Source: Phycisphaeraceae bacterium (GTDB lineage: Bacteria > Planctomycetota > Phycisphaerae > Phycisphaerales > Phycisphaeraceae). From it: a stretch of 36,048 nucleotides of DNA. The DNA lies in contig JANQSF010000158.1 of the NCBI GenBank assembly GCA_028284155.1, positions 1 to 36,048 on the forward strand. The letters run 5' to 3'. Of the stretch, positions 23,680 to 33,000 are shown one piece after another (the stretch's first letter is position 1; each line of letters starts with the position of its first letter). A program made the translations under genes and the position numbers. A model generated the notes under the pieces. It was not told the origin of the DNA, made no database searches, and saw only the letters and a list, made by a program, of their open reading frames with translations.

Positions 23680-24606
23680 ATGGCCAACCCACTCCCACGC
23701 TGTCGGGCCGTCCCACTGCCGGACCACCTGGTGTCGTTCCAGATCGACGGGCGCGAACGGCTGCGCTGGCACTTTGGGCTGAACTACCCTCGGCCGTTCT
23801 TCTACCCGTTGATCAGCCCGGCCGGCCACCCGCTGACGCGCATGGGTCACCCGGGCGCGCCCAATCACGACCATCACCGCTCGGTCTGGTTCGCGCACCA
23901 CAAGGTTGGCGACGAAGCCCACAACTTTTGGGGCGACAACTCCGAGACGCGCATCCGCCAACGTCACTGGTTGGCCTACGAAGACACGGACGACGAGGCG
24001 CTGATGGCCGTCGAACTCGACTGGCTCGTGGGTCACGAAGAAGAAAAGCTCTGCACACAGCGGGTCGTTGCCGCCGTTCGACCGGGCGCCGGCAAGGGCG
24101 AGACGGAACTCGAGTTGCAATCGACCTTGACGCCGACCGCGCAGGCGTTGACATTTGACAAAACAAACTTCGGCTTTCTGGCCGTGCGCGTCGCGCGGTC
24201 GGTCAGCGAACATTTCGGCGGCGGGACACTGACCAACAGCGCCGGAGCGGAGCACGAACGAAACATCTTCGGCAAGCCCGCGGCGTGGATGGACTACTCC
24301 GGCCCGACCGCGCCCGACGTGGTCGAAGGCGTGACGTACTTCGACCACCCGTCGAACCCGGGCTACCCGAACAAGTGGCACGTGCGCGAGGACGGCTGGA
24401 TGGGCTGCTCGCCCTGCATGGACGGCCCGCTGCAAACGACGCGTGACAAGCCGCTGACCCTGCGATTCCTGCTGCACGCGCACGCGGGCCAGGCCGACGC
24501 GGCGCGGGCGCAGCGTGCGGCGAAGTCGTTTGCGGACCGGCCGGCGTTGGTCGTGTCGAAAGCGACCGTGAAACACCGGCAGTTTGTCGTGCGGCGGGGG
24601 GCGTAA
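23680..24606 (+). CDS. DUF6807/PmoA-family protein
   Basis: A 308-residue protein of the DUF6807 (methane oxygenase PmoA-like) family, common in Planctomycetota. Recognisable blocks are LNYPRPFFYPLISPAGHPLTR, the HDHHRSVWFAHHKV motif, the NFWGD region and a KWHVREDGWMGCSP stretch near the end. The His-rich motif may bind a metal or sugar; a glycoside or aldose-epimerase-like fold is suspected. It has no signal peptide. Located between a lipoprotein and a phosphatidyltransferase, nine and three bases away. Confidence 0.82.
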   Translation: MANPLPRCRAVPLPDHLVSFQIDGRERLRWHFGLNYPRPFFYPLISPAGHPLTRMGHPGAPNHDHHRSVWFAHHKVGDEAHNFWGDNSETRIRQRHWLAYEDTDDEALMAVELDWLVGHEEEKLCTQRVVAAVRPGAGKGETELELQSTLTPTAQALTFDKTNFGFLAVRVARSVSEHFGGGTLTNSAGAEHERNIFGKPAAWMDYSGPTAPDVVEGVTYFDHPSNPGYPNKWHVREDGWMGCSPCMDGPLQTTRDKPLTLRFLLHAHAGQADAARAQRAAKSFADRPALVVSKATVKHRQFVVRRGA

Positions 24607-24609
24607 GCC

Positions 24610-25302
24610 ATGGCCAAACGCGTCTCCCGCAGCCTGCTCGACCCGTTGATGGTGCCGTTGGTGCCCAAGCTGTACAAGTTGCTGCCCATCCCGCGTCGCT
24701 TTCCGCCTGAAGGCATCGTCGCGCTGGGGCATCTCGTCGCGATCGGCGGCGCGTTCGGGTTCGCGTACTCGACGCGCTTCTGGTGGGGCGGTGTCGCCGC
24801 GGCCGCGGGCGTCGCGGGCAATCATCTGTGCGACATGCTTGACGGCACGCACGCGCGATCGACCGACCAATGCCGCAACGGCGGCGAACTGCTCGACCAC
24901 TTCACCGACCCGTTGTCGTTTTCATACTGGGCGATCGGGATCGCCGTCAGCGTCGGCGACCTGCGGCTTGGCCTGGCGGCGGTGGTCATCATCTACGCGA
25001 CGGCTGTGCTGACGAGCATCAAGGCCAAGCTGATCGGCACGTTCGAGCTGGCGCGGTTCGGCCCGACCGAGATGAAAGCGATCTTCACGCTTTACGGGCT
25101 CGCACTGGCCGGCCTGATCGCTTGGCCGATCGGCGGCGAGCTGACACAGGTCGCGCTCGTCTTCTTCTGCGCGATGATCTGCGTCGGCGTGTTGCAACTG
25201 ATCGTCGGGCTGATCAAGTCGGTCATCGACGTGAATAAACACGGCGAAGCGCCCGACGCGTCGGCCTGGCAGTTGGGGGACGACAAAGAGAAGAAGGTTT
25301 GA
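24610..25302 (+). CDS. CDP-alcohol phosphatidyltransferase
   Basis: A 230-residue membrane enzyme with five or six helices. The family signature is complete: Asp75-x-x-Asp78-Gly79-x-x-Ala82-Arg83, eight residues, Gly92-x3-Asp96-x3-Asp100. These residues bind CDP and two metal ions, and the enzyme moves a phosphatidyl (or similar) group from a CDP-alcohol to an acceptor, as in phosphatidylglycerol- or phosphatidylinositol-phosphate synthesis. The acceptor cannot be read from the sequence. Last gene of the cluster; a tail of charged residues (about 25) ends it. SufE converges 24 bases on. Confidence 0.93.
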   Translation: MAKRVSRSLLDPLMVPLVPKLYKLLPIPRRFPPEGIVALGHLVAIGGAFGFAYSTRFWWGGVAAAAGVAGNHLCDMLDGTHARSTDQCRNGGELLDHFTDPLSFSYWAIGIAVSVGDLRLGLAAVVIIYATAVLTSIKAKLIGTFELARFGPTEMKAIFTLYGLALAGLIAWPIGGELTQVALVFFCAMICVGVLQLIVGLIKSVIDVNKHGEAPDASAWQLGDDKEKKV

Positions 25303-25326
25303 CCTGCGCGAGTGCCACTGGCGGCG

Positions 25327-25743
25327 TCACACCGCCGCCGCCTCGCGTTTGATGCGTGACAGGACGGCGTTCAGCCCGACGACGCGGTTCATGCGGATCG
25401 CGCCGTCGAGGCCGAGCTGTTGCAGCAGGTCGTCCGGGATGGTGGCGATGGTCGGCTTGTCCGCGCCGTCGTAAGCGTTGACCAGGATCGACACGAACCC
25501 CTTGACCGTCGGCGCTTCCTCAGCCACGTCGGCAAACAGTCGCACGTGGCCGTTCTCGCCCTCGCAGAACAGGAAGACGGGCGTCATGCACTCTTCGATG
25601 CGGCCCAATCCCTCATCGCGCGCAGCCGAGAGCCGGTCCGGCAGCGCGGGCAGGTTCTTGGCGTAGTCGAGCAGCAGCATCAGACGCGTCTCGGCGTCAA
25701 CGCTTTGGAACGCTTCGATGATGTCGGTGAGTGAGTCGGACAT
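25327..25743 (-). CDS. sufE: SufE family protein (cysteine-desulfurase partner)
   Basis: A 138-residue SufE. It accepts the persulfide from a cysteine desulfurase (SufS) and passes it to the SufBCD scaffold for Fe-S cluster assembly. The persulfide-accepting Cys is at 52 in IEECMTPVFL, matching Cys51 of E. coli SufE; a second Cys (60) lies in LFCEGENG. No SufBCDS genes are in the window. It lies downstream of the rhodanese gene on the same strand, separated by a hairpin element. Confidence 0.9.
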   Translation of the reverse strand: MSDSLTDIIEAFQSVDAETRLMLLLDYAKNLPALPDRLSAARDEGLGRIEECMTPVFLFCEGENGHVRLFADVAEEAPTVKGFVSILVNAYDGADKPTIATIPDDLLQQLGLDGAIRMNRVVGLNAVLSRIKREAAAV

Positions 25744-25764
25744 CGTGTCGTTCTTGGTTCAGGG

Positions 25765-25792
25765 CAAAGCCCGCCCACGGCGGTGGGCGGGC
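25765..25792. repeat. Single REP-like hairpin between rhodanese and sufE
   Basis: CAAAG is followed by a perfect 10-bp stem (GCCCGCCCAC, 4-base loop, GTGGGCGGGC). It starts like the element at 21021. With no T-run it is not a typical terminator, but it could limit or protect the rhodanese message within the pair. Confidence 0.55.
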
Positions 25793-25811
25793 GTTAGCGC
25801 GACGCAGTTGC

Positions 25812-26678
25812 TCAAGCCGGCTCGTACGTCTTTTCGATCGGCACGCCGACCTTGTTGCCGTACTCGGTCCACGAGCCGTCGTAGTTGCGGACGTTGTCGT
25901 ATCCGAGCAGGTAGGTGAGCACGAACCACGTGTGGCTCGACCGTTCGCCGATGCGGCAGTAGGCGACCACGTCGTCACCCGGCTTCAGGCCAAGCTCGCC
26001 CTGGTAGATCGCTTCGAGTTCCTCGCGCGATTTGAACGTCCCGTCTTCAGCCACGGCCCGCGCCCAAGGGCAGTTGACCGCCCCTGGAATGTGCCCGCCG
26101 CGTAACACACCCTCTTGTGGATACTCGGGCATGTGCGTGCGTTCGCCGCTGAACTCGGCCGGGCTGCGCACGTCGACCAGCGGCTTGCCAGCTTTGGATT
26201 GCTCCAGCGCGTCTTCGATGAACGCGCGGATGGCCGGGTTCTTCTCGCCCGGCGTGTACGGCTTCTCGCCGTAGCTGGGCACGTCGCTCGTCACCGGCTT
26301 GCCGTCGGCTTTCCACTTGGCGCTGCCGCCGTTCATGATCTTCAGCTTGCTCACGTCGTGCCCGTTGAGCAGGAAGATCCAGAAGGCGTAGCACGCCCAC
26401 CAGTTGTTCTTGTCGCCGTAGAACACGACGGTCGTGTCGTTGCCGATGCCGTGCCGCGAGCAGAGGTTCGCAAAGTCCTGCCCCTCGATATAGTCGCGCA
26501 CGACCGGGTGGTTCAGGTCGTTGATCCAGTCGATCTCGACCGCGCCCGGGATATGACCCTGTTTATAAAGCAGGACGTCTTCGTTCGACTCGACGATGCG
26601 GATGTTGTCGGTGTCGCCGCGGTTCTGATTCACCCAGTCGGTCGAAACCAGCACGTCGGGATGGGCATAGTCGGCCAT
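25812..26678 (-). CDS. Two-domain thiosulfate/3-mercaptopyruvate sulfurtransferase (rhodanese)
   Basis: A 288-residue protein with two rhodanese domains. The N-terminal one is inactive-type; the C-terminal one carries the active-site loop Cys241-Arg-Ile-Gly-Glu-Arg-Ser. The family moves sulfane sulfur from thiosulfate or mercaptopyruvate to acceptors such as cyanide or a protein thiol. The adjacent sufE suggests a sulfur-supply role. I start at the ATG at 26678 (MADYAHPDV) because AAGGA lies about nine bases upstream; an in-frame ATG at 26714 lacks one. A promoter is visible at 26747-26776. Confidence 0.92.
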   Translation of the reverse strand: MADYAHPDVLVSTDWVNQNRGDTDNIRIVESNEDVLLYKQGHIPGAVEIDWINDLNHPVVRDYIEGQDFANLCSRHGIGNDTTVVFYGDKNNWWACYAFWIFLLNGHDVSKLKIMNGGSAKWKADGKPVTSDVPSYGEKPYTPGEKNPAIRAFIEDALEQSKAGKPLVDVRSPAEFSGERTHMPEYPQEGVLRGGHIPGAVNCPWARAVAEDGTFKSREELEAIYQGELGLKPGDDVVAYCRIGERSSHTWFVLTYLLGYDNVRNYDGSWTEYGNKVGVPIEKTYEPA

Positions 26679-26746
26679 GTCGCCGCTTCCTTTTACGGGG
26701 TGTGAACAGTCCACCGGGCGGGGCGACGTGGCCCCGCGGGGCAGAC

Positions 26747-26776
26747 AGTATACCGGTGGTCTGCCGGCCGGGGCAA
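26747..26776 (-). promoter_or_regulatory. Promoter of the rhodanese-sufE pair
   Basis: On the - strand TTGCCC (26776-26771) and TATACT (26752-26747) are separated by 18 bases. The -10 matches five of six bases. The transcript would begin with a GC-rich hairpin, GCCCC-GC-GGGGC, about 50 bases before the start codon. Confidence 0.5.
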
Positions 26777-26907
26777 AGACTTCATTGCGCCTTCGAGACC
26801 TCTGGCGGGTTAACCTTTGACACGCACGCCGATCGGCCGATCGTCATGGCTTGAACTACGCCTATCCGAGGCTCGTAGAAGTTGTTGGTCACGTGATGGA
26901 GGTGTCT

Positions 26908-27360
26908 ATGACCGATTCGCCGACCAGCAATCTCGACGTATTGTCCGATCTGATTCGGCGAGAGCGGGATGCTCTTCGCGCTCCGTCCGTGCTGGCAATG
27001 GGCTTCTTCCTCACCTCGGCAATTCCTCTGCTTGCGCTGGTCACTGCCGCATTCCTCATTGAACCTCGGATGAAGACACCTTGGATGGGGGCCATACTGG
27101 TGATTGGCTCGATAGTTCTGACCATCACGCTGTTTCAGATCGGTAGCCACTACGCAAAGCGATTCCGCGGCCACCAAGCGCGGATTCGGCAGCTTGAAGA
27201 TCTCCAGGTTTATCTCATCACCGTGCCGCGCGAGTCTTGGCCAGCGAAGGAATTGCTCAAGTTTGCATTGGTTGGCCGCCAGCCGTCGTTCGGCGGCCTC
27301 TACGAAAGCGTCGACATCGAGGAACTGCGGTCGAGAGACACTGAACAAGTCGCGTGCTAG
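26908..27360 (+). CDS. Small membrane protein of unknown function
   Basis: A 150-residue protein. It begins MTDSPTSNLDVLSDLIRRERDAL, then two transmembrane helices at about residues 28-52 and 58-80, then a soluble C-terminus with a basic RFRGHQARIRQLEDL helix that looks coiled-coil-prone. No family recognised. The ATG at 26908 is preceded by GGAGG at the ideal distance, which rules out the longer upstream frame. Its stop codon shares four bases (CTAG) with that of the convergent dehydratase gene. Codon use is somewhat less GC-rich than its neighbours. Confidence 0.72.
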   Translation: MTDSPTSNLDVLSDLIRRERDALRAPSVLAMGFFLTSAIPLLALVTAAFLIEPRMKTPWMGAILVIGSIVLTITLFQIGSHYAKRFRGHQARIRQLEDLQVYLITVPRESWPAKELLKFALVGRQPSFGGLYESVDIEELRSRDTEQVAC

Positions 27361-28412
27361 CCAAGCAGCGCGTGGCGTTCGAGCATCTCGATCAGTTCGT
27401 TCGCGTTCAACACCGTTTCGCCGGCCGAGTCGTACACCCGGCCGCCGTTCGTTGAGACCGTCGAGGCGTATTCATACCGCGCGTTCGGTCGGCGGTGGTC
27501 GTCCGGCGGCGTGACGACGAAGTGGCGTTCCAACTCGACGACGCGTCCCAGTTCGTGCGCGTCGAGTAAAGCCTCGCTCTGCTTCTCGCCGGTCAGCGCG
27601 CCGATCGTCTTGACCTCGATCGCTTGCGGGTCGTGGCCGTAGCGCGGCGCGAGTTTGGTGATCATGGCGTTAGCCAGGTCGCCGATGCGGACGACGGGCA
27701 TCTTCGTGACGAACACCTCGCCGCCGACGGCCAGCGTGGCCGACTCAATCACCAGCGACGCCGCCTGCTGCACGCTCATCACAAACCGCGTCATGTCCGG
27801 GTCGGTCACGGTGACGGGCCCGCCGTCCTTGATCTGCCGGTGGAACAGCGGGATGACCGAGCCGCTCGACCCGAGCACGTTGCCGAACCGGACGGACGCG
27901 AACGCCTGCCCGTCGTCAGCCGAGGCGTTGGCGGTGGTGACCAGCCGTTCGGCGATGAGCTTCGTCGCGCCCATGACGCTCGTCGGGCTGACCGCCTTGT
28001 CGGTGCTGGTCAGGATCAGCCGACGCACGCCGCGCTCAGCCGCGGCGTCGAGCACGTTCTGCGTGCATTGCACGTTGGTCGTCACCGCGTCGCCGATGCT
28101 GTGCTCGGTGACGGCGACGTGCTTGTAAGCGGCGGCGTGAAACACGACGTCGATCCCGCGCATCAGGCGACCCATCGCGCCGGCGTCGCGCGTGTCGGCC
28201 AGTTGCCAACGCACACGCGCGTCGCCCCGCCACTGTCGGCCGGCCAGGAACACGGCGTGCTCACGGTTGTCGATCGCCAGCACGTCCCGGCAACCCGCGT
28301 CGACCAACTGGCGCACCAGCTCCGACCCGACCGTGCCGCACGCGCCGGTGACCAGCGCACGCTGGTCGGCCAAGGCGGTGGGGGAGTCGGGGGAATTAGG
28401 GGGCGGGGGCAC
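27357..28412 (-). CDS. UDP-N-acetylglucosamine 4,6-dehydratase-like SDR (CapD/FlaA1 type)
   Basis: A 351-residue extended-type SDR. The nucleotide-binding motif GACGTVGS is at 23-30, AAYKHV lies at 94-99, and the STDKAVSPTSVMGATK block (136-151) carries the Met147-x3-Lys151 active site that replaces the usual Tyr-x3-Lys in the FlaA1/PseB branch. Family members make UDP-4-keto-6-deoxy sugars for surface polysaccharide or flagellin glycosylation. It starts at GTG with AAGGA eight bases upstream. No glycosyltransferase is adjacent; it sits alone between the small membrane protein and a PQQ propeller protein. Confidence 0.88.
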   Translation of the reverse strand: MPPPPNSPDSPTALADQRALVTGACGTVGSELVRQLVDAGCRDVLAIDNREHAVFLAGRQWRGDARVRWQLADTRDAGAMGRLMRGIDVVFHAAAYKHVAVTEHSIGDAVTTNVQCTQNVLDAAAERGVRRLILTSTDKAVSPTSVMGATKLIAERLVTTANASADDGQAFASVRFGNVLGSSGSVIPLFHRQIKDGGPVTVTDPDMTRFVMSVQQAASLVIESATLAVGGEVFVTKMPVVRIGDLANAMITKLAPRYGHDPQAIEVKTIGALTGEKQSEALLDAHELGRVVELERHFVVTPPDDHRRPNARYEYASTVSTNGGRVYDSAGETVLNANELIEMLERHALLG

Positions 28413-28541
28413 GTCGATCGTCCTTGCGGCGCAGCGAAAAACGGTTCGCCTTCAAGGAGACTGATCGGTCCTGTGGGGCGTGAGGCGGTAGTTTCTTCAC
28501 CGCGATCGGCGCGATACAGGCGAATACCGCGCGTTGCGCAC

Positions 28542-28562
28542 GACGGGTGTGTCATACCCGTC
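28542..28562 (-). terminator. Hairpin after the PQQ propeller gene
   Basis: A perfect 7-bp stem (GACGGGT, seven-base loop, ACCCGTC) lies five bases beyond the stop codon on the - strand. No T-run follows, so if it terminates it is not of the classical intrinsic type. Confidence 0.4.
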
Positions 28563-28567
28563 ATTGT

Positions 28568-29827
28568 TCACTCCGCCGCCCGCCCCGTCCCAATCGCGTA
28601 GACCGCCTTGTCCGACCGCAGCAGGATCAGCCCGCTGCTGGCTGCGGGTGAGCCGCGAAAGATTTCGCCCCTGACGCCCAGCTTGTTTTCCGCCACGACG
28701 TCGAGTTTCGCGCCGGGCTTGACGACGTACGTGTCGCCCGATTCGGCGACCTGATAAATAAGTCCGTTGGCGGCGATCGGCGCGGCCGCGTGGGCGCCGC
28801 CGAGGCGTTCTTTGTAAAGCTCTTTGCCGGTCTTCGCGTCGTTGCAGCGGGCGATGCCGGACATGTTCACGGTGAAGACGAAGTTGCCGACGAGGATCGG
28901 CGAGGGCAGGTCGCGGCCGCCGCCGCGCGGGGCGTGCCAGGCCATGTGGCTCTTGGTCACGTTGCCCTTGCCGGTCGGCTTGACCGCGTACAGGTCGCCG
29001 GGCTTGCCGTTGACGACGATCGCCACGCCGTGGCCGAACACCGGCGCCGGGCTGCCTCGGCCGTTGAAGCTGCCGCAGAACCAGAGCTTCTCGCCGTTGC
29101 TCGGGTCGTACGCCTGCACGCCGAACTCGCCGTTGAGCAGCATCTGGGTCTTGCCGTCGACGTCGATAAACACCGGCGTTGACCAGCCGCCGCGCGGCTT
29201 CGCACGTCGGTCGGTCTTCCACACCTGCTCACCGGTGCGCTTGTTGAACGCGACGACGTATGACTCGCCGATCGCGTCGCAGTTCTGAATCACGAGGTCG
29301 CCGTGGATGACCGGCGACGCGGCCGTGCCCCATGCCCCCGGGAACGTGCCCAGGTTCTTGGACCAGATCAGTTCGCCGCCGGCGCTGAGGCAGTGCAGGC
29401 CGCCCTCGCCGAAGAATGCGACGACATGGTCGCCGTCGGTCGCGCACGTGGCCGTGGCCCAACTGTTCATCTTGTGCAGCTTCGCCGCCTCGCCGGCGAA
29501 CTTGATCGCCTGCTTCCAGACCGGCTTGCCGGTGCGCAGGTCGAGGCAGATAACCAGGCGCTGCGCCCCCTCGGCGTCGGCGCTGGTGACGAACACCTTG
29601 TCGCCCCAGACGACCGGCGACGAATGGCCGCCGCCGGGCAACTCGGCCCGCCAAACGACCTTCGACGCGTCCCACTTCACTGGCAGGCTCTTTTCGCTGC
29701 TGTGCCCGTCGCCCTGCGGGCCGCGGAAGCGCGGCCAATTCTCAGCCGAGGCGGTCGAAACGCTCGCGACGACGAGAGTCAACGCAGCGATCAGCGGTAG
29801 GGCGATTCGGTTGGGCGTGCGCGTCAT
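28568..29827 (-). CDS. Secreted PQQ-like beta-propeller protein
   Basis: A 419-residue exported protein: a signal peptide (about residues 1-28, cut after STASA), then a WD-like/PQQ propeller whose repeats carry GxVW and GxxxW-type turns. The mature protein begins ENWPRFRGPQGDG, a stretch characteristic of planctomycete PQQ/BamB-like proteins. Several repeats can be picked out (KVVWRAELPGG, RLVICLDLRTGKPVW, LIWSKNLGTFPG, QAYDPSNGEKLWF). No dedicated enzyme active site is evident and PQQ itself need not be bound. The ATG at 29827 is the natural start. The downstream dehydratase gene begins about 155 bases on. Confidence 0.87.
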   Translation of the reverse strand: MTRTPNRIALPLIAALTLVVASVSTASAENWPRFRGPQGDGHSSEKSLPVKWDASKVVWRAELPGGGHSSPVVWGDKVFVTSADAEGAQRLVICLDLRTGKPVWKQAIKFAGEAAKLHKMNSWATATCATDGDHVVAFFGEGGLHCLSAGGELIWSKNLGTFPGAWGTAASPVIHGDLVIQNCDAIGESYVVAFNKRTGEQVWKTDRRAKPRGGWSTPVFIDVDGKTQMLLNGEFGVQAYDPSNGEKLWFCGSFNGRGSPAPVFGHGVAIVVNGKPGDLYAVKPTGKGNVTKSHMAWHAPRGGGRDLPSPILVGNFVFTVNMSGIARCNDAKTGKELYKERLGGAHAAAPIAANGLIYQVAESGDTYVVKPGAKLDVVAENKLGVRGEIFRGSPAASSGLILLRSDKAVYAIGTGRAAE

Positions 29828-29954
29828 CGTGTCAGACTCCGGATGGCAAGTGTTGATTGATGTGTGTGTGTTACATGATACTGGATCGGTTGGGTGTTAC
29901 ACGCCTTCTCAGGAAACGCCTTGAATCGACGCGTTTATGCAACACTCTTGCAAG

Positions 29955-30033
29955 ACGTAGGGTGCGCTTCAGCGCACCGTCGGTTAACGGGCGGCCTTAC
30001 GGCGGTTGTGGTGCGCTGAAGCGCACCCTACGT
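29955..30033. repeat. REP-like palindromic doublet
   Basis: Two identical inverted 24-base arms (29955-29978 and 30010-30033), 31-base spacer. Each arm contains GTAG followed by the hairpin GGTGCGC-TTCA-GCGCACC. The element starts 27 bases beyond the stop of the haem-c/HEAT gene and could end its message. The hairpin at 15-32 is a compensated variant of the same arm. Confidence 0.85.
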
Positions 30034-30060
30034 GATCAGCGCTTCCGAACGCCACAGACG

Positions 30061-33000
30061 CTACTTCCCCTTCAACGACTCCAGATATGCCAGCAGCGCC
30101 GCCAACTCGTCAACCGTCAACCCCTTAACGAGTCCGTCGGGCATGACCGACTTGTCAGCCTTGCGGCGGGAGTCGATGTCGGCTTTCTTCAGAATGATCG
30201 GGTCGCCGTTGGCGTTGCGCAGCTCGACGGTGTCGCCGGCCTCGCGTGTGACGAAGCCGATGATCTGATCGCCGTCGAGCGTCTCGATCACCTGTGTGTC
30301 GAACCCCTGCGCGACCTTCGCGCTCGGTGCGACTATCGACTCGGTCAACTCAGCCCGGCTGTAGCGCGCGGCGATGCCGGCCAGCGGCGGGCCTTTCGGG
30401 GCTTCCTTCGGCGACACGGTGTGACACGCGGCGCAGCCCTGTTGCAGGAACAGGTGCTCGCCGAGCTTCGCGTCGCCCTTGATTTTTGCGACCGCGTCGC
30501 GCACGGCTGACGGCTGCATCGAGCCGATCAGCGGGCCGGCAGGTTTGTTCGCGTCGAGGCGCAGGGCGCGGGCGGTGCGCTGCGCGGCCTTGCGGACGAT
30601 TTCGTCTTTGTCTTTCAAACGCGACATCACGGCGCTGGCATACTGACGCGACCCCGTTCGCGTCAGCGCGTCGAGCAGGTTCACGGTCGTCGTAGGCTGC
30701 TGCCAGCCCATGTTCACCAGCTTGAGCGCTGCGGCGCGGTCCGACCGTTTGACCCGGTTGTTCGCCCCGAGGTTCAGCAGCGTCATGTAGGCGACCTCGC
30801 GCTCGGCCGACACACGCGAGAGGGTGTCGGACAGCAGCGCGTCCAGCCGTTTCGCATGGGCCGGGTCACGCAGGAAGTCGTTGATCGCCCGCGTCAGGTC
30901 GCGGCTGGTCTTGCCCGACGCGATCATCTTGACCACGGCCCGCGTCGCCGGGTCGTAGGCGCCGGCCTTGTGCAGACCGCGCAGCGCCAGCGCGCGCGTC
31001 GCGTTGTCCGACTCATCCGCCAACGCGACCTTCTCATACAGCGGCACGCCCTCGCGCGGCGCTCCAGACAGCTCGACCAGCATCGCGACCGCGCGCGGCG
31101 CGAACGACGCATCCGACAAGCCAGCCTCGACCAGCCGCGCCGTCGTGCCCTTGAGCGCGATCTTGTGGCGGTTCAGATCGACCAGCAACGCCTTACGCGT
31201 CGCGTCGTCGCCGGCCTCGAGCGACTTCTTTAACACAGCCGCGATCTTGTCGCTCTGCGACCACGTCGCGTGCCGGTAGTAAGGCCCGCTCGTGTCCGGT
31301 CGCGTGCCCCACCACTGGCCCTTCCATTCCGCTTCGACGTGGTACAGCCGGCACAGGGCTGACAGTATCATCGACTTGCGCTCCGCGCTGCCCGCCGACG
31401 CAAGCCGATCGATCAGGCTGTCAACGACCTTCTCATCGTGGATGCGACGCAACACGCGCAGCCCGTCTTGCGCGTGTGTGTCGTCCGTCGAATCGACCTG
31501 TGTCAGGCTGGCGTCGATCGCGCGCAGCTTGACCAGCGATTCGAGCGCGACGTGCGCGACGGTCGCGTCCTGATCGCGCAACGCGGCGAGCAACGCCGGC
31601 GCGGTCTGAACATTGCCGAGTCGGCCCAGGCCCCACGCGGCCTTGAGCCGGACGCGCGGGTTGGGGTCTCGCAACGCCTTGATAAACACGTCGGCGGGAA
31701 CGCCGTTTGTCTCGGTTAGCCGATCGGCCAACGCATGCAGCGCGTACTCGCGCACGGTCGGGTCATCGAGCAGATTGAGCAGCCAGCCCCGCGTGGCGTC
31801 GTCGTTTCCGAAGAGCTGTTTGAGTGTGAAGATCGCCGCGATGCGCGACTCAATCGAGTCACTATGCGAGACGATGCCCGCAATCGCCGAAAACGCGCCG
31901 GGCGCGTCGCCACGTCGCAGGAGTTCGTTCTGCGCGGCCTGTCGTCGCACGCCACTGCCCGAAGCGAGCAGCGTGATGACGTCGCCGTGGTCCATTCTGG
32001 ACAGATCCGGCATCACCCGCTGCGCCCGGTTCGGCCGAGTCACGCGCACGATGAAGCCGACCTCATCCTTGCTGAACCGAAACCCGCCGTCTTTCCAACT
32101 CGCGACGTACAGGTTGCCCATTGCGTCCACGTCCATGTCTGTCGGGCGCGGCAGCGTCAAAAACGTCTCCTGCTCGGCTTTGTAGCTCGCGCCTTCGCGT
32201 GTCAGCGGGTGGCGCATGATCGCGTTTCGACCCCACTCGACCGTGTAGAGCGACCGCGCGTACTCGCCGCCGAGCGCCGGTTCGTCGGTGAACAGCGCGC
32301 CCGTCGGCGACCCGCCGCCGTAGTCGGCCATGGGTTGCAGGATCTCATCGGCAAAGTTCTTGAACCACGACGGGTAGCCGTACTGACCCGAACGCACGAC
32401 GTGCGTGAGCCGCACGTTCCAGCCGCCGCCGTCGTTGGTGTTGTCACGAGTAAACAGGTCGAGCGTTGGGCTGACGGCCACGTCGTAGATGTTGCGTTGC
32501 CCGTGTGAGACGATCTCGAGCTCCGTCCCGTCGAGACGGACGCGCGCGACGCCGCCGCCGAGGAACTGCACGCTCTTGCCGTCCTTGCCCGTCGCTTTCA
32601 CCCACCCAAAGTCGCCGACCGCGATGTACGCCCAGCCGTCGATGCCGACACGGAACCCGTTCGTCGAGTGATCGACGCCACGTTGCTTGAGCGCCGGTGA
32701 CTCCATCCCATCGACAAGCACCTCGTCTTTGTCAGCCACGCCGTCGCCGTCCGTGTCGGTCAGCACGCGGAACGTCGGCGGGTTGAGCACCCAGACCTTG
32801 TTGCCGTCAACGTACAACCCGCGCACCGCTTCGATCTTCGCGAAGTCGTTGAACATGTCCGCCACACCGTCGCCGTCGGTGTCAATACACCGCACGATGC
32901 GCCCCATGTTCGGCGACTTGCCCAGCGAGCCGTTCTTGTCAACGCCCACATAGAGCACGCCGTCGGGCGTCGCGGCGATCGCCGTCGGGTAGCTGATGTC

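Noticed and set aside
22852..24900. A 682-codon open frame on the - strand
   Set aside because: It lies opposite three recognisable + strand genes, is Arg/Pro/Val-rich and has no domain. It is a by-product of high GC content.
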